Source: Hymenolepis diminuta (lineage: Eukaryota > Platyhelminthes > Cestoda > Cyclophyllidea > Hymenolepididae). Taken from it: DNA of 64,000 nt. Below, one piece after another: positions 28,096-42,700 of the stretch. A model generated the notes under the pieces. The model did no database searches, was not told where the DNA came from, and saw nothing but the letters and a program-made list of their open reading frames with translations. The DNA lies in assembly GCA_900708905.1 (NCBI GenBank), contig CAADRB010000017.1, positions 2,012,251 through 2,076,250 of the forward strand, written 5' to 3'. Positions within the stretch are counted from its first letter, which is position 1. The number at the start of each line of letters is the position of its first letter. The position numbers and the translations under genes are program-made.

Positions 28096-31000
28096 CAGCA
28101 GCATAAGATAATAACGGAGTATGGATTAAATACCTACGAAAGCTTTGTTCAATTAAGGTGAATAATTTTTCATGCTAAACAATGTTGATAACATTTTCCA
28201 TAACTAAGCAGGACATTTAAAAATAACCGTGGGATGTCAGTGGGACGTTAAGATCTATAAATTGTCTGAATTAAGTTCGGATGGAAGCAGCATCCGAAAT
28301 TTGAAATACTTTGGAGTATCTACTTACAAGACAAAAATATGTTACCCTTTTTCAACAACGGAAAGCATTTGAATATACAGAACTAAAAAACAGACTAAAG
28401 CGGTTTGAGACAAGAGGATCAAGTAGAATTACAAGACATTCAAGGTATCGAAAGAGTCTTTCACTTTTTCTCCCTTTGCTTCCATGTTCAATTTTTAAAA
28501 TTTTTCTCCTTCTACAGAGTAAATTAATGTTTGCTTTGTCCGGATATTATTGACTGGCCGATTCACTGTGTTGGTTGATGAAGTACTATGAAACATTTTC
28601 TCTTTCAATAGCCAAGATACTGTAAGACGATGAGAGTTTAACCAAGCTGAGCTCACCAAAGTTCACTTCATTTACCTCAAATCATCATCTGTCAACCTAA
28701 ATACAGATAAATTTCGGCAGCAACTTTTAAATGTATCTTAAGAATTAGAAAAGAAGCGGTAAAGAATTTAAAATTACATAAATAACTCACTAATCATTAA
28801 TATCAGAACTCAATACTATTATGTGTTGTACATTAAAGAGCAATTGTGAAGTTTTTATAATTAATGAGCCTTGCCCGTATTAAGTAAGACATTATTTTAA
28901 AAATTTTTATGGCATAAAACTGCATTAGATTAAATTTTCAAACTCCACAATTCCTGAGACTTTTGTGTCAAACGTCAGGTAGAAAAAAAGCACAATTTCA
29001 GTGTTTTATTCAATTTCCTGCCCGAAAGTAAGTGTACTTATTCGACGTAGAGAGTGGCCAAAAAATAAGGAAACGGGCACTATCGGTGCTTTTAATTGCA
29101 TTTCACAACAACAACGTTCATTCAACAATTTTTTTAAAATACAGTGTTAAATTTAAACAAAATATTTTGGGAAGTATTTTTGACTTGTTTTGCTGCTGAT
29201 GAACCCAGTCAGTCATTCCAAACAGTACTTTTATAATACATGACTTGTGTTATTAAATTAAATAAAGAATAACTATACTTTTGTGAGGCTGACGAATAAA
29301 TTTTAGTTCTACTTCATTAACTCTTGAATTGACACTGTCAATTAAATAAATTTGAAAATGCTATCACTCATCAACTTAATGGTAACTGTTGTGTATTCAC
29401 ATCCCAGGAAACGTGATTTAGAGAAACATTAATTAAAGGATATTTATAGATAACGGAATAACAGATTGAAAAAGCATATTAGGCTAAAAGGGCAAGAAAA
29501 ATATTAGAATAAACTGAGAGGCATTAAACGTTGTAAAATTACGATAGCTCCTTCCGTCTTAAGCAGCTTGACACTGCTTGTGTCTGGATTCTAGGTTGCT
29601 CATTGGTTCATTCTTCGCTCATGTTGACAGGGGCACCCGCACTGGCTAACAGGATTGAAGGAATAACCTACTTTCAATCCCTTGGTGGCAAAGAACTTTG
29701 TGGCTTTCAATATCTCACTATGCGAAGAAGACTATACGTTTCCGCTCATAAATGTCCCTCCCTCTGTTTCCTATTCTCCAGTTCGCCTTCTCATGCACTA
29801 GCACTAATTTTTCTTGTAATTTCTCCTTTCCCATAAACCGATTCGAAAATTTCCGTGGTTATCAGTAAAATGTTTTTTTTCGTAAAAGATAATGTCTTGA
29901 TAAAGTCATGCTGTGTTATCTCTACTCCTGTGTAAGACACTTATTGGGTGACTTCAAGATACATTATAAACGTATCAAATTACGCCTCCTACTACTTATG
30001 TTTTGTCCGTCTTTTTTACCATTTCAGTTGAGACATTTAATGATGAAAGGTTGTCTGATTATACTCAATGATAAGCAAATCGACAATATAATATTTCAAC
30101 GAAGTAAACATTATTTACTCACTTTGAAAAATAAAGCCTTCGTTTTGGAAATGGAGGTTGATCACCATAAGTAGCGGACACAGATGCCGCAAATTCTTTG
30201 TGCTTAAAGCTAAGTAAATCCAAAGGCACTTTGTTCTCCGTTTTATTTATTTGCATTTAAGATAATTAAACGAATGAAAAATAAATATCAGTCATTCTGT
30301 TGGCATCATCTTTCCGATTTGATAAGCATTTCTTTCTTCTAATTTTGTGCATCGTATCTAAACTATGGGACTCAAGGAATGCTCTAGATATCTCCCTTCT
30401 CCCTTGGAACTGTCTTATAAATTATGACCAATAGGCCCTACAATATAAAACTCCACATTGTTATCTGCCAGTTATTTGTTCAAACTTCTAAATTTAGGTA
30501 CAATAAGGTCAACAGTACAATATCTCTGAATGAAGCTAAAACCATCCTGGACCTTTTAATTAGTAACACTATTCCATTTAGTGATAGGAAGGGCTAATGG
30601 TGGTATGTCAATGAGATACAATTAACCACATAAGACATTCAAATTAAAATACCGGTAGTAATAATGTACATATCTTTATTTTCTAATGCTTTTGCAAATT
30701 AAGATTATTCATTGTCCGACTCCGTTTACTTAATTTTACTGTCAACGTTCAGACCGAAGTCAGTCCCTTTTTCTCATGCTCGGATCTGGTCTGGTCTGGT
30801 CGATACAGCTATGGTTGGGACATTTTAACTTTAAAAAATGCAGCAGTGGCATAGAAGTAGTTCTGAATTTTATGTTTAGGGTGAGTAACAAAGAGTCAAA
30901 GCTGATATTATTTGTATTATGAAATAATAACATTGTTAACCAGAGAGGAAGAGATTTATGAATCTATGAGAATTTCAACAGAGATTAGCATAAAATTTAA

Positions 31001-32664
31001 GGAAAAATGCACCAGTTGCAGAGGAGGATTTAATAATTTCGGATCAGATACCATAGAGGCATTATGAATCGATTCGTTTATACTAAAACTGATAACAAAC
31101 ATGTGTACAGATCTTTAATCGGCTATAATTATTTGGTTTTACTCTGCTAGCATATTCCATCATACTAAATTGTTAATAATGATCTGTTAGTTCGCTATTT
31201 CGATCATCAAATATATCCTTATTAGCACTAACCTCTCGACCTTTAGTTCTTTCAAAAATCTTTGTCAACAACACTCAATTTAGAATTTCGTTTCAAAAGC
31301 GTATTCCCACATTCCTTCAGAATATACTAATATGATTGAATCGGATTATATCTTCCACCTGGAATAATCCTATTTGATAGATCTTATGCAATCTTTATTT
31401 ATTAAAAGATATTGAACTTGAGTGATTTCCTCTGATTTCTGCGGTGCTAAATTGCTTTCTACTCCCATATACCTTTACTTGACTATAAGGAAAGCTAAAT
31501 GAATGGAGACAATATGTCTGAGCATTCAATATTATTGACTTGTCGAGGCATGGAAGAGGATAAAATTCACAAATATTATAATCTTTAGAACAATAGGCAA
31601 GACAAAGTGAACTGTGTTCGTTTTCGAAATGATCCCATTGACTGTCCTTTCTCTAGAAAGTTGGCGGTTTAGTCAGACCTCAGAGCATTCGATTAAAAGT
31701 AGATCTTCTCTTCAAAAAATTTATTCACACTCTCATTGCTTTCATTCTACTTAGATGGAAGCGATTTCATTGAGAACAAAAACAATTTACTAAGAGCAGT
31801 AAGATATCTAATTTGCATATAAAAATTAGGAAAGTAAATATGGTATTATTTTCTTATATATCAATATATCGGTGTTATAAGCCCATTTATTCAATCATTT
31901 TAGTGACAATAATAAACAGATATTTACACTGAATATATCTCACATTTCATTTTATAAATAACTGCTTGCATTGAGTATTTTTATCCTGTGCCCTCAGGGA
32001 TGAAAAGATAATTATGTTCACTCGTGAGCAGCAAGTTTTAAATCTATATTTCATACATACACGCCTCTTATTCACGTTAGAAGTTGGGGACGTTGCAATT
32101 CTCATAGTAGAACTACTAGTGGAATCTTGGAAATAGGACTGCAAATTCATTTTGAAATTGGAAATAAATTGACATTTTATTGAGTTGAAACACAATTAAA
32201 TAAGGCAAATCTCTGAATATTTCTTCTTCCGTTTTTCTTACTTTAGTGAACTCGTTCCAATTCGAAAAATATGAAACGTATTTATTCATTCATAATTTGA
32301 GGCAAAAAGTGCAAAGATTAATTTATCCTGCAAAGGAAATGAAGTTTCATTTTCGGGGACCTTGATCAGAAAAGTCATTTTTAATAGGCGCACAAAATCA
32401 GGAGCATTACTATTGAACATGATACAATCGAAAGAGCTATTATTTATTTTCTGACACATTTTCAAATTACATTTTTTTTCAAAAACGCAAAATATGATAT
32501 AACATGTCACTTATTGCTAATTTTATTAAAAGGTAGCAGAATATCTCATGCTATTAGGTACCTCTTTCACTGGATATCGAAAGTCAAAGGTGTCAGATAC
32601 ACAAATCAAAGAATATAACCTATAATATAATATATTTCCCATAAATATAGAATATTTGTCATTT
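28096..32664. other. Non-coding stretch
   Basis: Open frames up to 88 codons (29,908-30,174) without recognisable similarity. It includes the short TCTGG repeat. Confidence 0.55.
30785..30801. repeat. Short TCTGG tandem repeat
   Basis: TCTGG is repeated three times in tandem. Confidence 0.8.
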
Positions 32665-32820
32665 GTAGACTGCTGACACTGTTGACATGTTTGTCTACAA
32701 AATCAGAGGTCACTAGTTCGATGTCCATCAATGTGCACTCGGTGGGCGAAATGTTTGGTTCTGTAACTTTGATTCATTTGCCTTCCAAAGATAGAGAGAA
32801 TAGAATGACTTTCATGGTAT
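32665..32820 (+). repeat. tRNA-derived SINE-like repeat, copy B
   Basis: The head and middle align with copy A: GTTGACATG, an AAAAT.AGAG.TC stretch, then a CACTCGGTG tract at nearly the same spacing. The B-box-like core is GGTCACTAGTTCGATGTCC. The tail atagagagaatagaatg corresponds to gagagatgatagaatg in copy A. Confidence 0.55.
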
Positions 32821-35800
32821 TTAGCAGCTTATTAATCGTATTACAGCGAAACTGAGAAACCTAAAACAGTTAAGTTAGCAGAGCTCAATAAGCTGTGTTT
32901 ACCCCTGCTGCACAAGGGTTTACTATATAATTACAAAATCTTCATTACATAATCATTATGTGCAGATTTGGTAGAGTGGTCACGTTCTTCAAAAACCGAG
33001 TGAAAGTTATTATTCATACTCTGGATCGTATTCTTAACGGTTTTTCCACCCAGACATAATGGTGTTCGACTTCAGACCAACGTAATTAATTCCATCCTCG
33101 TACCTCCTTTACAAAACGCTGAAAATTCCATTTTATGAGCTTCTATAAGACATCTTGATGGGAAGCGATAAAATAGTATTCCTTTGTCATAACAATAATG
33201 AATTGGGGAAGATGAATGGTTTATCTCTACAAAAATTCGTCTTTTCACTGATCTGCGATAGCATTAAAAATTTTGGGTATTATTTGACATCTATTTGTCT
33301 ATTTCTAATTTATCCTGCACTTTATTCAGTATTATTCAAAGGAAGAGTTAAATCATAAATTAATCTATCGAATAGTTCAGTCACTTCATTTCAAATATAT
33401 TAAAAATTGCACCCTTTCATCAAAATTTCCAAACACTGAAGCGTGATCTTTTTCGCATGAAATAAATAGCCAATGTGTCGGCAAGCTTGTTTTAAAATTT
33501 TAGTTGAGAATGAAAACTGTAAGCTGATGAAATTCATGTAAAAATTTTGATCTTCTCAACCATACGAAGAAAAAAAGCAAAACGAAGAGGCAAGACCTTT
33601 TCAGCTGTCTGATTCAAGTTTTGTATACAAAAGAACGCGACGCAGGTGAAATTTAAAAGCTAATGTCTCTAAGTTAATGCTTTTTCAGTCACATTATATA
33701 ATAATACCTTCATATTTACTTACAATGCCTAAATAACAGTTGAAATGCAAATATCAGCAAAAATCCATTAACACGACGTTCAAATTTTGTTTACGATGTC
33801 TGTAAAGACACAAACCGTCCACGTGCGAACTAATGGAGGTAATTCTGTTCGATAATATACTCTAATCTGATATTCGTTGAATGTGACTCGGTCTCCAAAT
33901 TAGATAAAGGCTCAGTAGTAGCCATAGATCTAAACTGAGAAAACTGATTAAACGTATTTAGAAATATTTCTTGCTAATAAGGTATGTAAAGAACTCGATA
34001 CCACTATCAGCGCAACCTCTTACAATAACAAGGTAATTACTATTTATAATCGGTGAAATGCTTGGGAAAACGGAAGGTGTAATATACTCTAATTCGGGTT
34101 GAGTGTAACTCCAAAGTGTCAGTAGTCCTGCCTATGTCTGTTTTTAATACTGTGCGTAATTCACTAAATTATATTCTACTGATAGATTTCATATCAGCAA
34201 CCTTCAGAGCTAACTGACCAGAAGATTTAACTGAGTGATTATTTACATAATGCGGATAAAAATGTCTTCCTTAATTAGTAAAACGATCCAGTTAGTGTCA
34301 GGCATTAGCCTTTTTAGTAACAAAAAATGCACTATTGAAGGTGCGCCTAGCGTTACTAAGGGAAATTTAAAATATGTTTATAAGCATTTAAGCGATAACA
34401 TGCATGAATGGTTAAAAATGTTACTATTAGGAAAGTTGATATCCCGTATATGGATCAGTATTCTGTCCCTATCGGTGAAGTTGACTAAAACCTCTCCAAA
34501 TCTCAAAGTTACCTGCTATCTAATGTTAAATTTGCATTTTAAAACTGTGAGTTCTCATCTATTTGTTGGAAGAGGTTTAATTGTTCTTCTATTTTTGTTT
34601 GCAAACGATACAGTCATTCAACGATGACGGTTGGTAATTCTATTTTACTCTAAATACTACTGATATCTTGATATATTTTTACACCTAGTCTGTTAAAAAG
34701 ATTTGAGATTAAACTAACTATACAAAACCTTTATTGTTGTTATTTTTGTCCGTTGTAGTTACAAATATCAATTTTAAACTTTAATAATGGATGTACATCA
34801 GAATAAAGAGAATAGCAAACGAATCTAATAAAGATTGAAAAGAGGGAGATCTAGCAGAAACAAGTGATGAAGTCAGAGCACTAAGATTCTTGCGCTGTTT
34901 GAAAAATGAAAACATAGAGCTTTTCATTTTCTTCGAAGGGTCTTAGTTTCCTACGCGTTATTTTAATGTTTAACTTTCGTGATTTAATCCCGATATTCTT
35001 GGGTGAGATTATATCTAAAACATTCTGAGATTGTTGGGCTGTTGTTTTCGTTATATTTTTGGCCAAGCTTACCTGTCCTTTTACAGTCAAGTGTAGGTAG
35101 AAGAGGTAAGCAACGATCTGTCCTTAACTTTCGACTTAAAAATAATCATCGCTTATTTATGAACTTCTTAAAATAACAGAAGTATCAAGAAAGTAATGTA
35201 TTGTAAAGGTAACAGCATATTATGCTGAAGTATTTCTTTACTGATCAATTTTTACAGAGCTAACTGATGATAGAAACCTGACACTAGAGAACCTAAAAGA
35301 AGACCAAAAAGGAAATTGAAAATTTTTTTAAGTCCTGGAGCAAATGGCTTATGATTTGAACTATTTAAGTGGAGTGGACCAGCATTTTGTACATACTTAC
35401 TGGAATTCTTTAACTATTTTAGTAGGTTAGAATCCCCTTATCTCATGATCATGAGTGGAAGCTAGAGTAAGCAGTATCTACAAGGGTAAGAGTGTAAGGA
35501 CTGATCTAGCTACCTACCTAAGTATTTTCCTTCTTGATACAGTCGAAAAATACCTTGCATCTCTGGTATGTAAAAGGCTTAAGTTCTACATAAGTGAACG
35601 ATTATCAAATGTGCAACATTGATTTGGAATGTCCACAGAATAGGAGATCTTTGCTGTAATAACTGTAATTTGTCCATTCTGTTGGTAATTAATTTGATGA
35701 AAAGTCTTTGAATAACGTCACGCATAACAAACGTTAAGCGGTTGGCAATGATTCCGTATCGAAGTGTCTTCAATGGAAATAATATTGAAGACAAGAAAAA

Positions 35801-37474
35801 ATGAAGATGAATTAAAATATTTTTTTGATTCAGCATTATTTTTTAAACAGGTAAGTTAATTTAGCCGGTTTTCTTCGGAAAGCATCACGTTTTATTTAAT
35901 ATTTCATTGGAAGAATTTTTCATTTCAGATTGCCAAGCTTATTTTCTAAGTACATGTTAATCTTAACTGACCTTATGCAAAACTAATTCTGCATTTTTAT
36001 ACTTGCATAAGCTGATTGCTATCTCCGCATTCCCTCCATCCGACAAAACAGCAGTTGCTGCATATCGACTATCAATTTTCCTGCCTCTCTCGCAACGACT
36101 CTTAAATTTTTGCCTGTAAAATCTCAAACGCGTCGGGTTCAAGACTTGTGGTGCAGGCGCTTGGCTCTCGCACTCTATTCCTCATTCTCCACTATGATCA
36201 TCATTTCGTTTTTTGTCATCATTCTTCTTCTTACTAATGAAATACGTTTTTTTCTTTCTCCCCAACATTCTCGAATCCGATTCGTTTCCGTTCAATGCAT
36301 TCTAATTGACTCTCGGGTCCGCATTCCTAATTTGGGAACTGTGGTCACCTGCTATTAACAGTAGTCTTAGCCAATAGCTGAACTCTAACACACCTATGAC
36401 TTTTACTGAATATTTAATCAAATGAGAAAAAAGACGATTATATATTTAAGCTTACTTTTAGTCAACTTATAAATTATATTTTATGTAACTTGCTTTGTAG
36501 TCATTAACTCTATCCATTTCACTGATGTGAAGCGTTTTATGCATTTTTATTGCAATAAAAGCTATTTTTGTAACTATCTAGATGAGAAACTGCAAGGGGA
36601 TCATCCATCCACAAATTTGATTCTCTTCATTCATCGCTCATGAGTGGATCATAACCCCACGTTTCGTATCTTATTTGGGAACGGCACGGCCTGTTTGAAG
36701 GATTTTTTGCACCTTCTGTGAATGCTACTTCAATCCAATGTTTTATACACGGTAAATTTTGCAGAAACCTTTCCATTTAAAAAAAAATAAGACCAAACTA
36801 TATTAGTTTTAAATATCTGCAAACTTTATTAGTAAAATGATTTAACATTTTCTTCGGGTGTTGCGTGTTTATTTGGGTGCCTACATTTGAATCTAGGTAT
36901 TACTATACGAAAGGGTGATACAGCGCAAATGAAGTTGGCTATACTAAACGGATTCGAATCTTTTAGAGACATCGGAATTGTAATAAAAGAGGATGCGAGG
37001 TATATATTTGTACTTTTGTACTGGTTAAGTAAATACTGATAAGCAGTGATAGGGACTATTCTCCAGAATTTTTGCTAGGAAATGATAGTAAGAATTTCAA
37101 GTTTATTGAAATGTTGCATTTTTGAGCACTCAAGTTAACTCAGGTGAAAGTTTCGTGTTCTTCAGCAGTGTTTCTCCGTATTTCTTAGTACGCGTTAATT
37201 AAAAGAAAGAATAATACCTTGACCGCAATCTTAGGTTTTAATCTGGCCGTCGTGGCTAAAACAGCAAACGATTCCTTCTTCTGCCTCTAATAGCGTAAAT
37301 TCATATCCTAAGTGAATTTGCTCAAAAATTATAAAGTGAAAAGGTGTCAGCTGTATGCAAATGCTTGCGATAAAGAAAATAATACTCTTAATTTATCGAA
37401 AAGACCATTGTTCCTTCGGTGCAATGATTAATAAAGACTTTCAGTGCCAATAGCCGATTAATATTGTCATATGA
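32821..37474. other. Non-coding stretch
   Basis: Longest open frame is 34,235-34,627 (130 codons, plus strand), with no family signature and no supporting exon. Family E copy 3 lies at 33.5 kb. A pyrimidine-rich region lies near 36.1-36.3 kb. Confidence 0.5.
33520..33600 (-). repeat. Dispersed repeat family E, copy 3 (fragment)
   Basis: Only the distal end is present: on the minus strand GGTTGAGAAGATC is followed by the aatttcatcagctta end also seen in copy 1. Confidence 0.4.
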
Positions 37475-38070
37475 TTACGTTCGAGCTCTATAAAAGATTA
37501 TTCGAAAAGCTGCGACATGAATCATGTATGGGTTGGGTAAGAGGAGAAGAAGAGCAACAGGTAAGTGTGTTGAAAGATAAGTATGTTGATAACTGAAAGC
37601 AATTATATAATAGAAAATCAATATATGGGAAGAAGGATAAAATAGAACATTAAGAAAGGCAAAACAGTACATATATTGACAAGTTGATCTTGGTCTGGGA
37701 AGAAGCATCTTACAGTCCCAGTAATGAGAAACTTGTATTCCGTTACCTCCTTTCGATCAAAATTAATAAGAAGAGTTATATATATACAGATAGTAGGTAA
37801 TATACTAATCAGACAGACACAAAGATACAGCATTGAGAAAATAGTTCTAGAAAAGGTCAGGGATATTTGGTCTACGAGATTCGAGATAACCCCCTCCCTT
37901 CCAGGCCGAAGAACACATGTTGCTGCTTTTCGAACAATCTCCGCTATTTGGAATGCGCAATTTGTTCAAATGTTCTCGTCTATTGAGGATTCATTGTCAA
38001 GATCGAGCATGGTGATTAACAATCCGGTCGGCAGACATCATAGGCAAGAATTTTTTTGCAGTCCAATTTA
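37475..38070. repeat. Candidate imperfect inverted repeat
   Basis: Read on the minus strand, 37,480-37,530 contains CATGTCGCAGCTTTTCGAAT. On the plus strand near 37,916 stands CATGTTGCTGCTTTTCGAAC, with similar flanks (both read VAAFR). The arms are about 400 bp apart and diverged, so this could be a decayed hairpin-type element or two opposed copies of a repeat. Confidence 0.3.
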
Positions 38071-38077
38071 CGAATAA

Positions 38078-40900
38078 TTAAATTTGAATTTTTGCAAATA
38101 AACTACCTATTTGTTGAATATTGTGCAATCCGATTCAAATAAAGTAGTGTTCTTTGATACCTAGACGGTACTTTTAGCATCTTTTTAATCCCTATCTCAT
38201 TATAATTAGTGGAACTTTCATTTAACCGACTTCTTTTGCTCTCCACGGTTTTGCAATCGTTTTTTTTACTGTGGGTAATAATAATAATGCTCCTTCGATA
38301 TATGAGTGAATTTCCATAAATTTAGAATACAAAATCACGGTATTAGTTTTAAGTGCAAAATTTTATTTGGTGGAAGTTGTAATTATCAGATGAATAAACC
38401 TAAATCATTCCCTTAAATCACCAATTTTATTCAATTGGATCGCAAAAGCTGAATCCGCCTTCAATAGCGTTTCATAAATTATGAAAATAAACATTGACAA
38501 CTATTTATAAATATGCCAACTGTAAAATTTGTGAAGAGTTATATTTTCAACAGTGTTTGACATCAATCGTGGTTTTCAGATTTGCAATTAATGCAAGATG
38601 GCTTCTATCAGAGGTACTCAAATTAACAAAACTTAGTGCGCCTAAAAATCAATATTGATATTGTGAAGTAGAAATTTAAATACTTAACTTTTCTGATTCA
38701 GTTGGCTGATTTAAAAATGTAAAATAGCCAGAAAAGAATTGCTTAGCACTCGATTTATGCATTAGCGAGGGTCAACGGTAGTCCATCGTCTAAACATGCC
38801 GAGAATCTTTATAATTTTAAATGTTACTTGAACGTAAACAAAAATATCTCGCAACGCACGCTACTTATTTAGGTTGTTTTAACCATTACTGAATATATTC
38901 GACATTACTTAAGGCCTGCTAGATTTTGCATAGTCTCTCTAAAACTTTGGCTCACGAAATTCAGTCTATAAACAACAAATGCTAAATAATGTACACAAAA
39001 TTTATAATATTTATCTAACTCTCACAAATACGTTTATATTTGTGAATTCGGTTTAATAGATTGTATTTGTATTTACATTTAATTAAATTCTATTGCGTAC
39101 AATCCATTTAGAAGAACCTAAACGCTACTCGAAGCCTCGTTTGAGAAAAGGGAAAAATGTAGTAAAAGTAGCAGAACTGTTACTCAAATACGTAAAAGTC
39201 TCACTCAAACTGAATACTATTCAATCTCGTTTGACATTTCAATTTTAAATATCAAAATACCTATTCTGAATGTACAAAAATACTGCCAAAGTTTCCATCA
39301 AACATTTGTCCTTTTGGTAAAGTTTCTGCGTTTAAAATCTGAATGAGCCAACTATAAACACTCTGTTTTAATTTGATAAATTCGAAATAAAATGATTATA
39401 TAGTTCCTATTGCAATATTTTCAATCAAATGAACCGTGCATTTACAATCAATCGAGCAATTGAAAGTTTATTAAGTTAGAATTTACTGCTAAAATTGAAT
39501 AATTTGAACTTTGTACATAATGCATTTCTCAGCTTAAATTCGCAGGGTGGACATACAAAAAATATGCTAGATTAAATTATCGTAACCTGACGAGCTCTTT
39601 GCTACTGAAGAATTCGAAGTAGATCACCAACCTTCTCAGACCATTGAGGAAGCACTCATGTCAGCACGCGGAACTAACTGACGATAACTTGATAGCAGAG
39701 CGTGGATTAACATCGGAGAAGAGTGGGCATTTTCTTGACTGTGAGATGTATTCAGCCAAACTGCCATGTTGCTTGCGAGAACTGCAACCATTTTGGAAAA
39801 TTGTCGCTTCCTATTACCCTTTGTACTCGTTATGCCTCTCCGTCCGCATTTCCATTACAGACTTTCATAGTACCAAATCTTATCTATAGGATATTCTTTA
39901 ATAAAGTTTATTTAGATTACGCTTCCTCCATCATATCATAAACTGCTTAAATCCGATGCGATTTCGCTGGGACACTTTCAAGAAACTCTGGTTAACCGAT
40001 TAATTTTGATATTGGACGAAACGCTCTTGATTGAGTTAGCACAGCTGACACAAATTCTGGGGTTTGAATGATATTTTCAGTTATTTAAACCTAATGATCC
40101 TCCGAGTATTGATTTTAACTATCGAAAGATTACCCAGTTGTACAACTGGTGACTGTTATTATATGCTGTGTCCTTAATTCACAGCTTTTTTTATTTGAGC
40201 CCTTTTTTTAAGTTAACTTACTGATTTATTATACTGAAATATGTTAAACTTTGATTTTTTATAAAAGGAATAATGCATTATTTTGTCTGGCATCTGCAAG
40301 TGGCATTCAAGTATTAATAAAGAAAGAATTTTTATCAGATCTATAAAAAGAATTCCTTCACAAATGAACTTTTACCGACTCTTCTAGTTTTGCGATGAAC
40401 GTTAGAAATCCCAATTGGAGAACTTTAACCATCTAAAATGATAAGTCTTGGATTCAGCACTGTTGACTTCTAAAAAAGTTTAAGCCTACTTTTAGCTAAA
40501 TTTTAGTTTGACTAGTATTGCAGCGGCAGCTCAAGATTGCACTACTTGCCGGGAAAATATCAGATTTAAACGTTAATTAACTTTAATGAGCGATTTGTAA
40601 TTATTCGTGGCCAAACAAAACAATTTACAACTTTCAGTCAGAATGAAATCGGAATAGGACTTAAATCTAAGGAAACCCACTAATACCGTTTAAGGTGAGG
40701 TGGAGTTCTGAGCAAAAATGTATCGGTTATATCACCATGGTAGAAAATATCATAAGGATCATGTTGCTATCCAAGAAAAAAGTGGTTTACGCAGAACCCT
40801 GCAATCTTTTAGACAGAAGGAGGAAAATATCTAAAAACAGTTTGACAAAATTCTGAAAATTCTTCAAATCATGAGGAGGGAAAATTTTTTGTCAACAAGA
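38078..40900. other. Non-coding stretch
   Basis: AT-rich, with only short open frames. Nothing recognised up to the cysteine-rich fragment near 41.1 kb. Confidence 0.55.
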
Positions 40901-41076
40901 AGTTCTGCAAAATTGGTCGAAAGTCTCAAATACGAGGGATTACATTCAATTTATCAGCTAAGGTCAGTGGGGTCAACACGTGCAATTAAGTGAATAAGAA
41001 AATCAGTGTCCATAAAATCAACATTCACCTACATGTGACTTCAGATGACACCTTGATCACATATAGAATATAGAGG

Positions 41077-41310
41077 AAAATCGGATGTCCACCACTAAAT
41101 CTCAACTTCATCTCCATTCAAGATGCATCGGGAGGAATTTTAAACTTAGCAAGCGAAACAAAATGCAAGGTTTGCTATGGAGCCTATCAAATCTGTACCA
41201 AATGTTGTGTCACCGACAGTGCAAATTTGAACAAACTGGGCCTGAACCGGATCGGAGAAAATTCTACTTATGATTCATGCAGTTGGAAAAGAATCGAGCT
41301 ATTGACTTGA
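41077..41310 (+). pseudogene. Possible SPRING (C12orf49)-like cysteine-rich fragment
   Basis: One plus-strand frame is open for 77 codons and contains CYGAYQICTKCC (41173-41208), preceded by CKV. SPRING proteins (Golgi regulators of site-1 protease and SREBP) have a C-x-AY-x2-C-x2-CC element of the same spacing. In the same frame, but across two stops, FNL and N-x-C near 40,945-40,980 have the spacing of the SPRING FNL...NQC segment. The rest of the family's C-terminal region is not found. It may be a decayed retrocopy, an exon of a gene I cannot assemble, or chance. Confidence is low. Confidence 0.2.
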
Positions 41311-42479
41311 AAAATTATTCAGAAAGAGCCCCGGACATATCAAAACCCTTCTCATTCGATAATGGAGCTAACAACTCAAGATCGAGAGATAAAACAAAGT
41401 CTCGAGAGCTGGCGATTAATATGCTCTTGAATTCTATCCCAAAGTGGTCTCGGGTTCAATAAAAATGATAGAGAGCAATCTATTATCAGGAGGGAGGTGA
41501 TAAGGTGTCTGTGTACATTGGATAGATGAGCGTACGCGCGGGGTGGTCTCTGTCAAGTTAATATGCGGGTGCATGCTGGCCTTCACCGGAACAGTCATTA
41601 ATCATATTGCCCTATAAATAGTCCTGCTAAAACGTTTATAAGGCAGCCTTGGAGTAACTGCAGGTCTGTCTTACCTTCTCCTCTTCCTTGCGTCTGGGTG
41701 AACTGCAGTCGAGCAATATCTAGTGTGCGGATATTTCATAGCGGCAGAACTAGATCTCGTAACATAGAAGAGTCATACTTCACCGAAGTGGGCAACTGAG
41801 TAGTTACTGAAACAAGGAATAAAAAATTACAACAACTGGTTTTGAACAGGCGGAAGACTCCTGACGAAGATATATTAAGACTGGAAATTCATGCATTCGA
41901 ATTTCTTTGATTTGAAAAAAAAATACTAGTTGCTATGTAAAAAATGTTCAGCAATGTTGTAACACTTTTATACCGAATTTTTCCCTCTTCCTTTGTGGCA
42001 GAATGCAATAAGTGGGATTTTCGGATCCCACATATGAGCGAATCAATTCTCAAACTATCTGGTTTTGGCCTTCAGAAGTAAAGATTAAAGAACGTGCTTG
42101 ACGAAAGGTTTAATCACACTGGAATCTTGGTGTCATCTACTGAAATCTGAACGAAGTAATCAAATATGTGATTGAGTGTCTAAATACAGAAAAACTTTTG
42201 TGGTATCCTTCCTTTCGTTCTCTATTTCTACTTACCTCCTTTGTTCTTACTGAGCTATTCTGCTGTTTATCGCTTATCAAAGCCTTTCATTAAAACAAGT
42301 TTTAAATTTTTTCGCTTTACAATGCATACTGGTCGGGACTATAGACTTATTTTTATTGATATTATTAGTGTCTACAGCAATTCAAAAAACACAATCTTGA
42401 ACTGAATTCGGTTAATTGAAATTCCAACGAATGATAAAGGGGAGTGCTGAGACCATTGTCAAGGCATCAACGTGCCTAA
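41311..42479. other. Non-coding stretch
   Basis: A small open frame continues to 41,462 in another frame. No domain, element or splice chain recognised. Confidence 0.5.
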
Positions 42480-42700
42480 ATTTGATCTTTGGACTCGATT
42501 TGTGCAATAGTTAAGAAATTATTACTTCAAGTTCCAAAATTAAAATTTCATGATTTGTCCTCTGGATTTCAGCAAATGCTTCTCTACAATGTCCAGTACT
42601 TACTGACCGATTTTTTAATTCTAATGGTCGGTCTCGCCACTCTAAGTCATTTTTCTTCCAGTGATTGAGAAGGCAAAACGATCTCACATAGTTATCATAG
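42480..42700 (+). repeat. Dispersed repeat family E, copy 4
   Basis: It contains TTTGATCTTTGGACT, a ttcaagttccaaaattaaaatttcatgat block and, after an extra 100-bp segment, TTCTTCCAGTGATTGAGAAGG. The first and last blocks match copy 1; the extra segment resembles copy 2. Confidence 0.5.

Noticed and set aside
34235..34627. 130-codon plus-strand frame
   Set aside because: No recognisable family and no supporting signals; this length occurs by chance in 64 kb.
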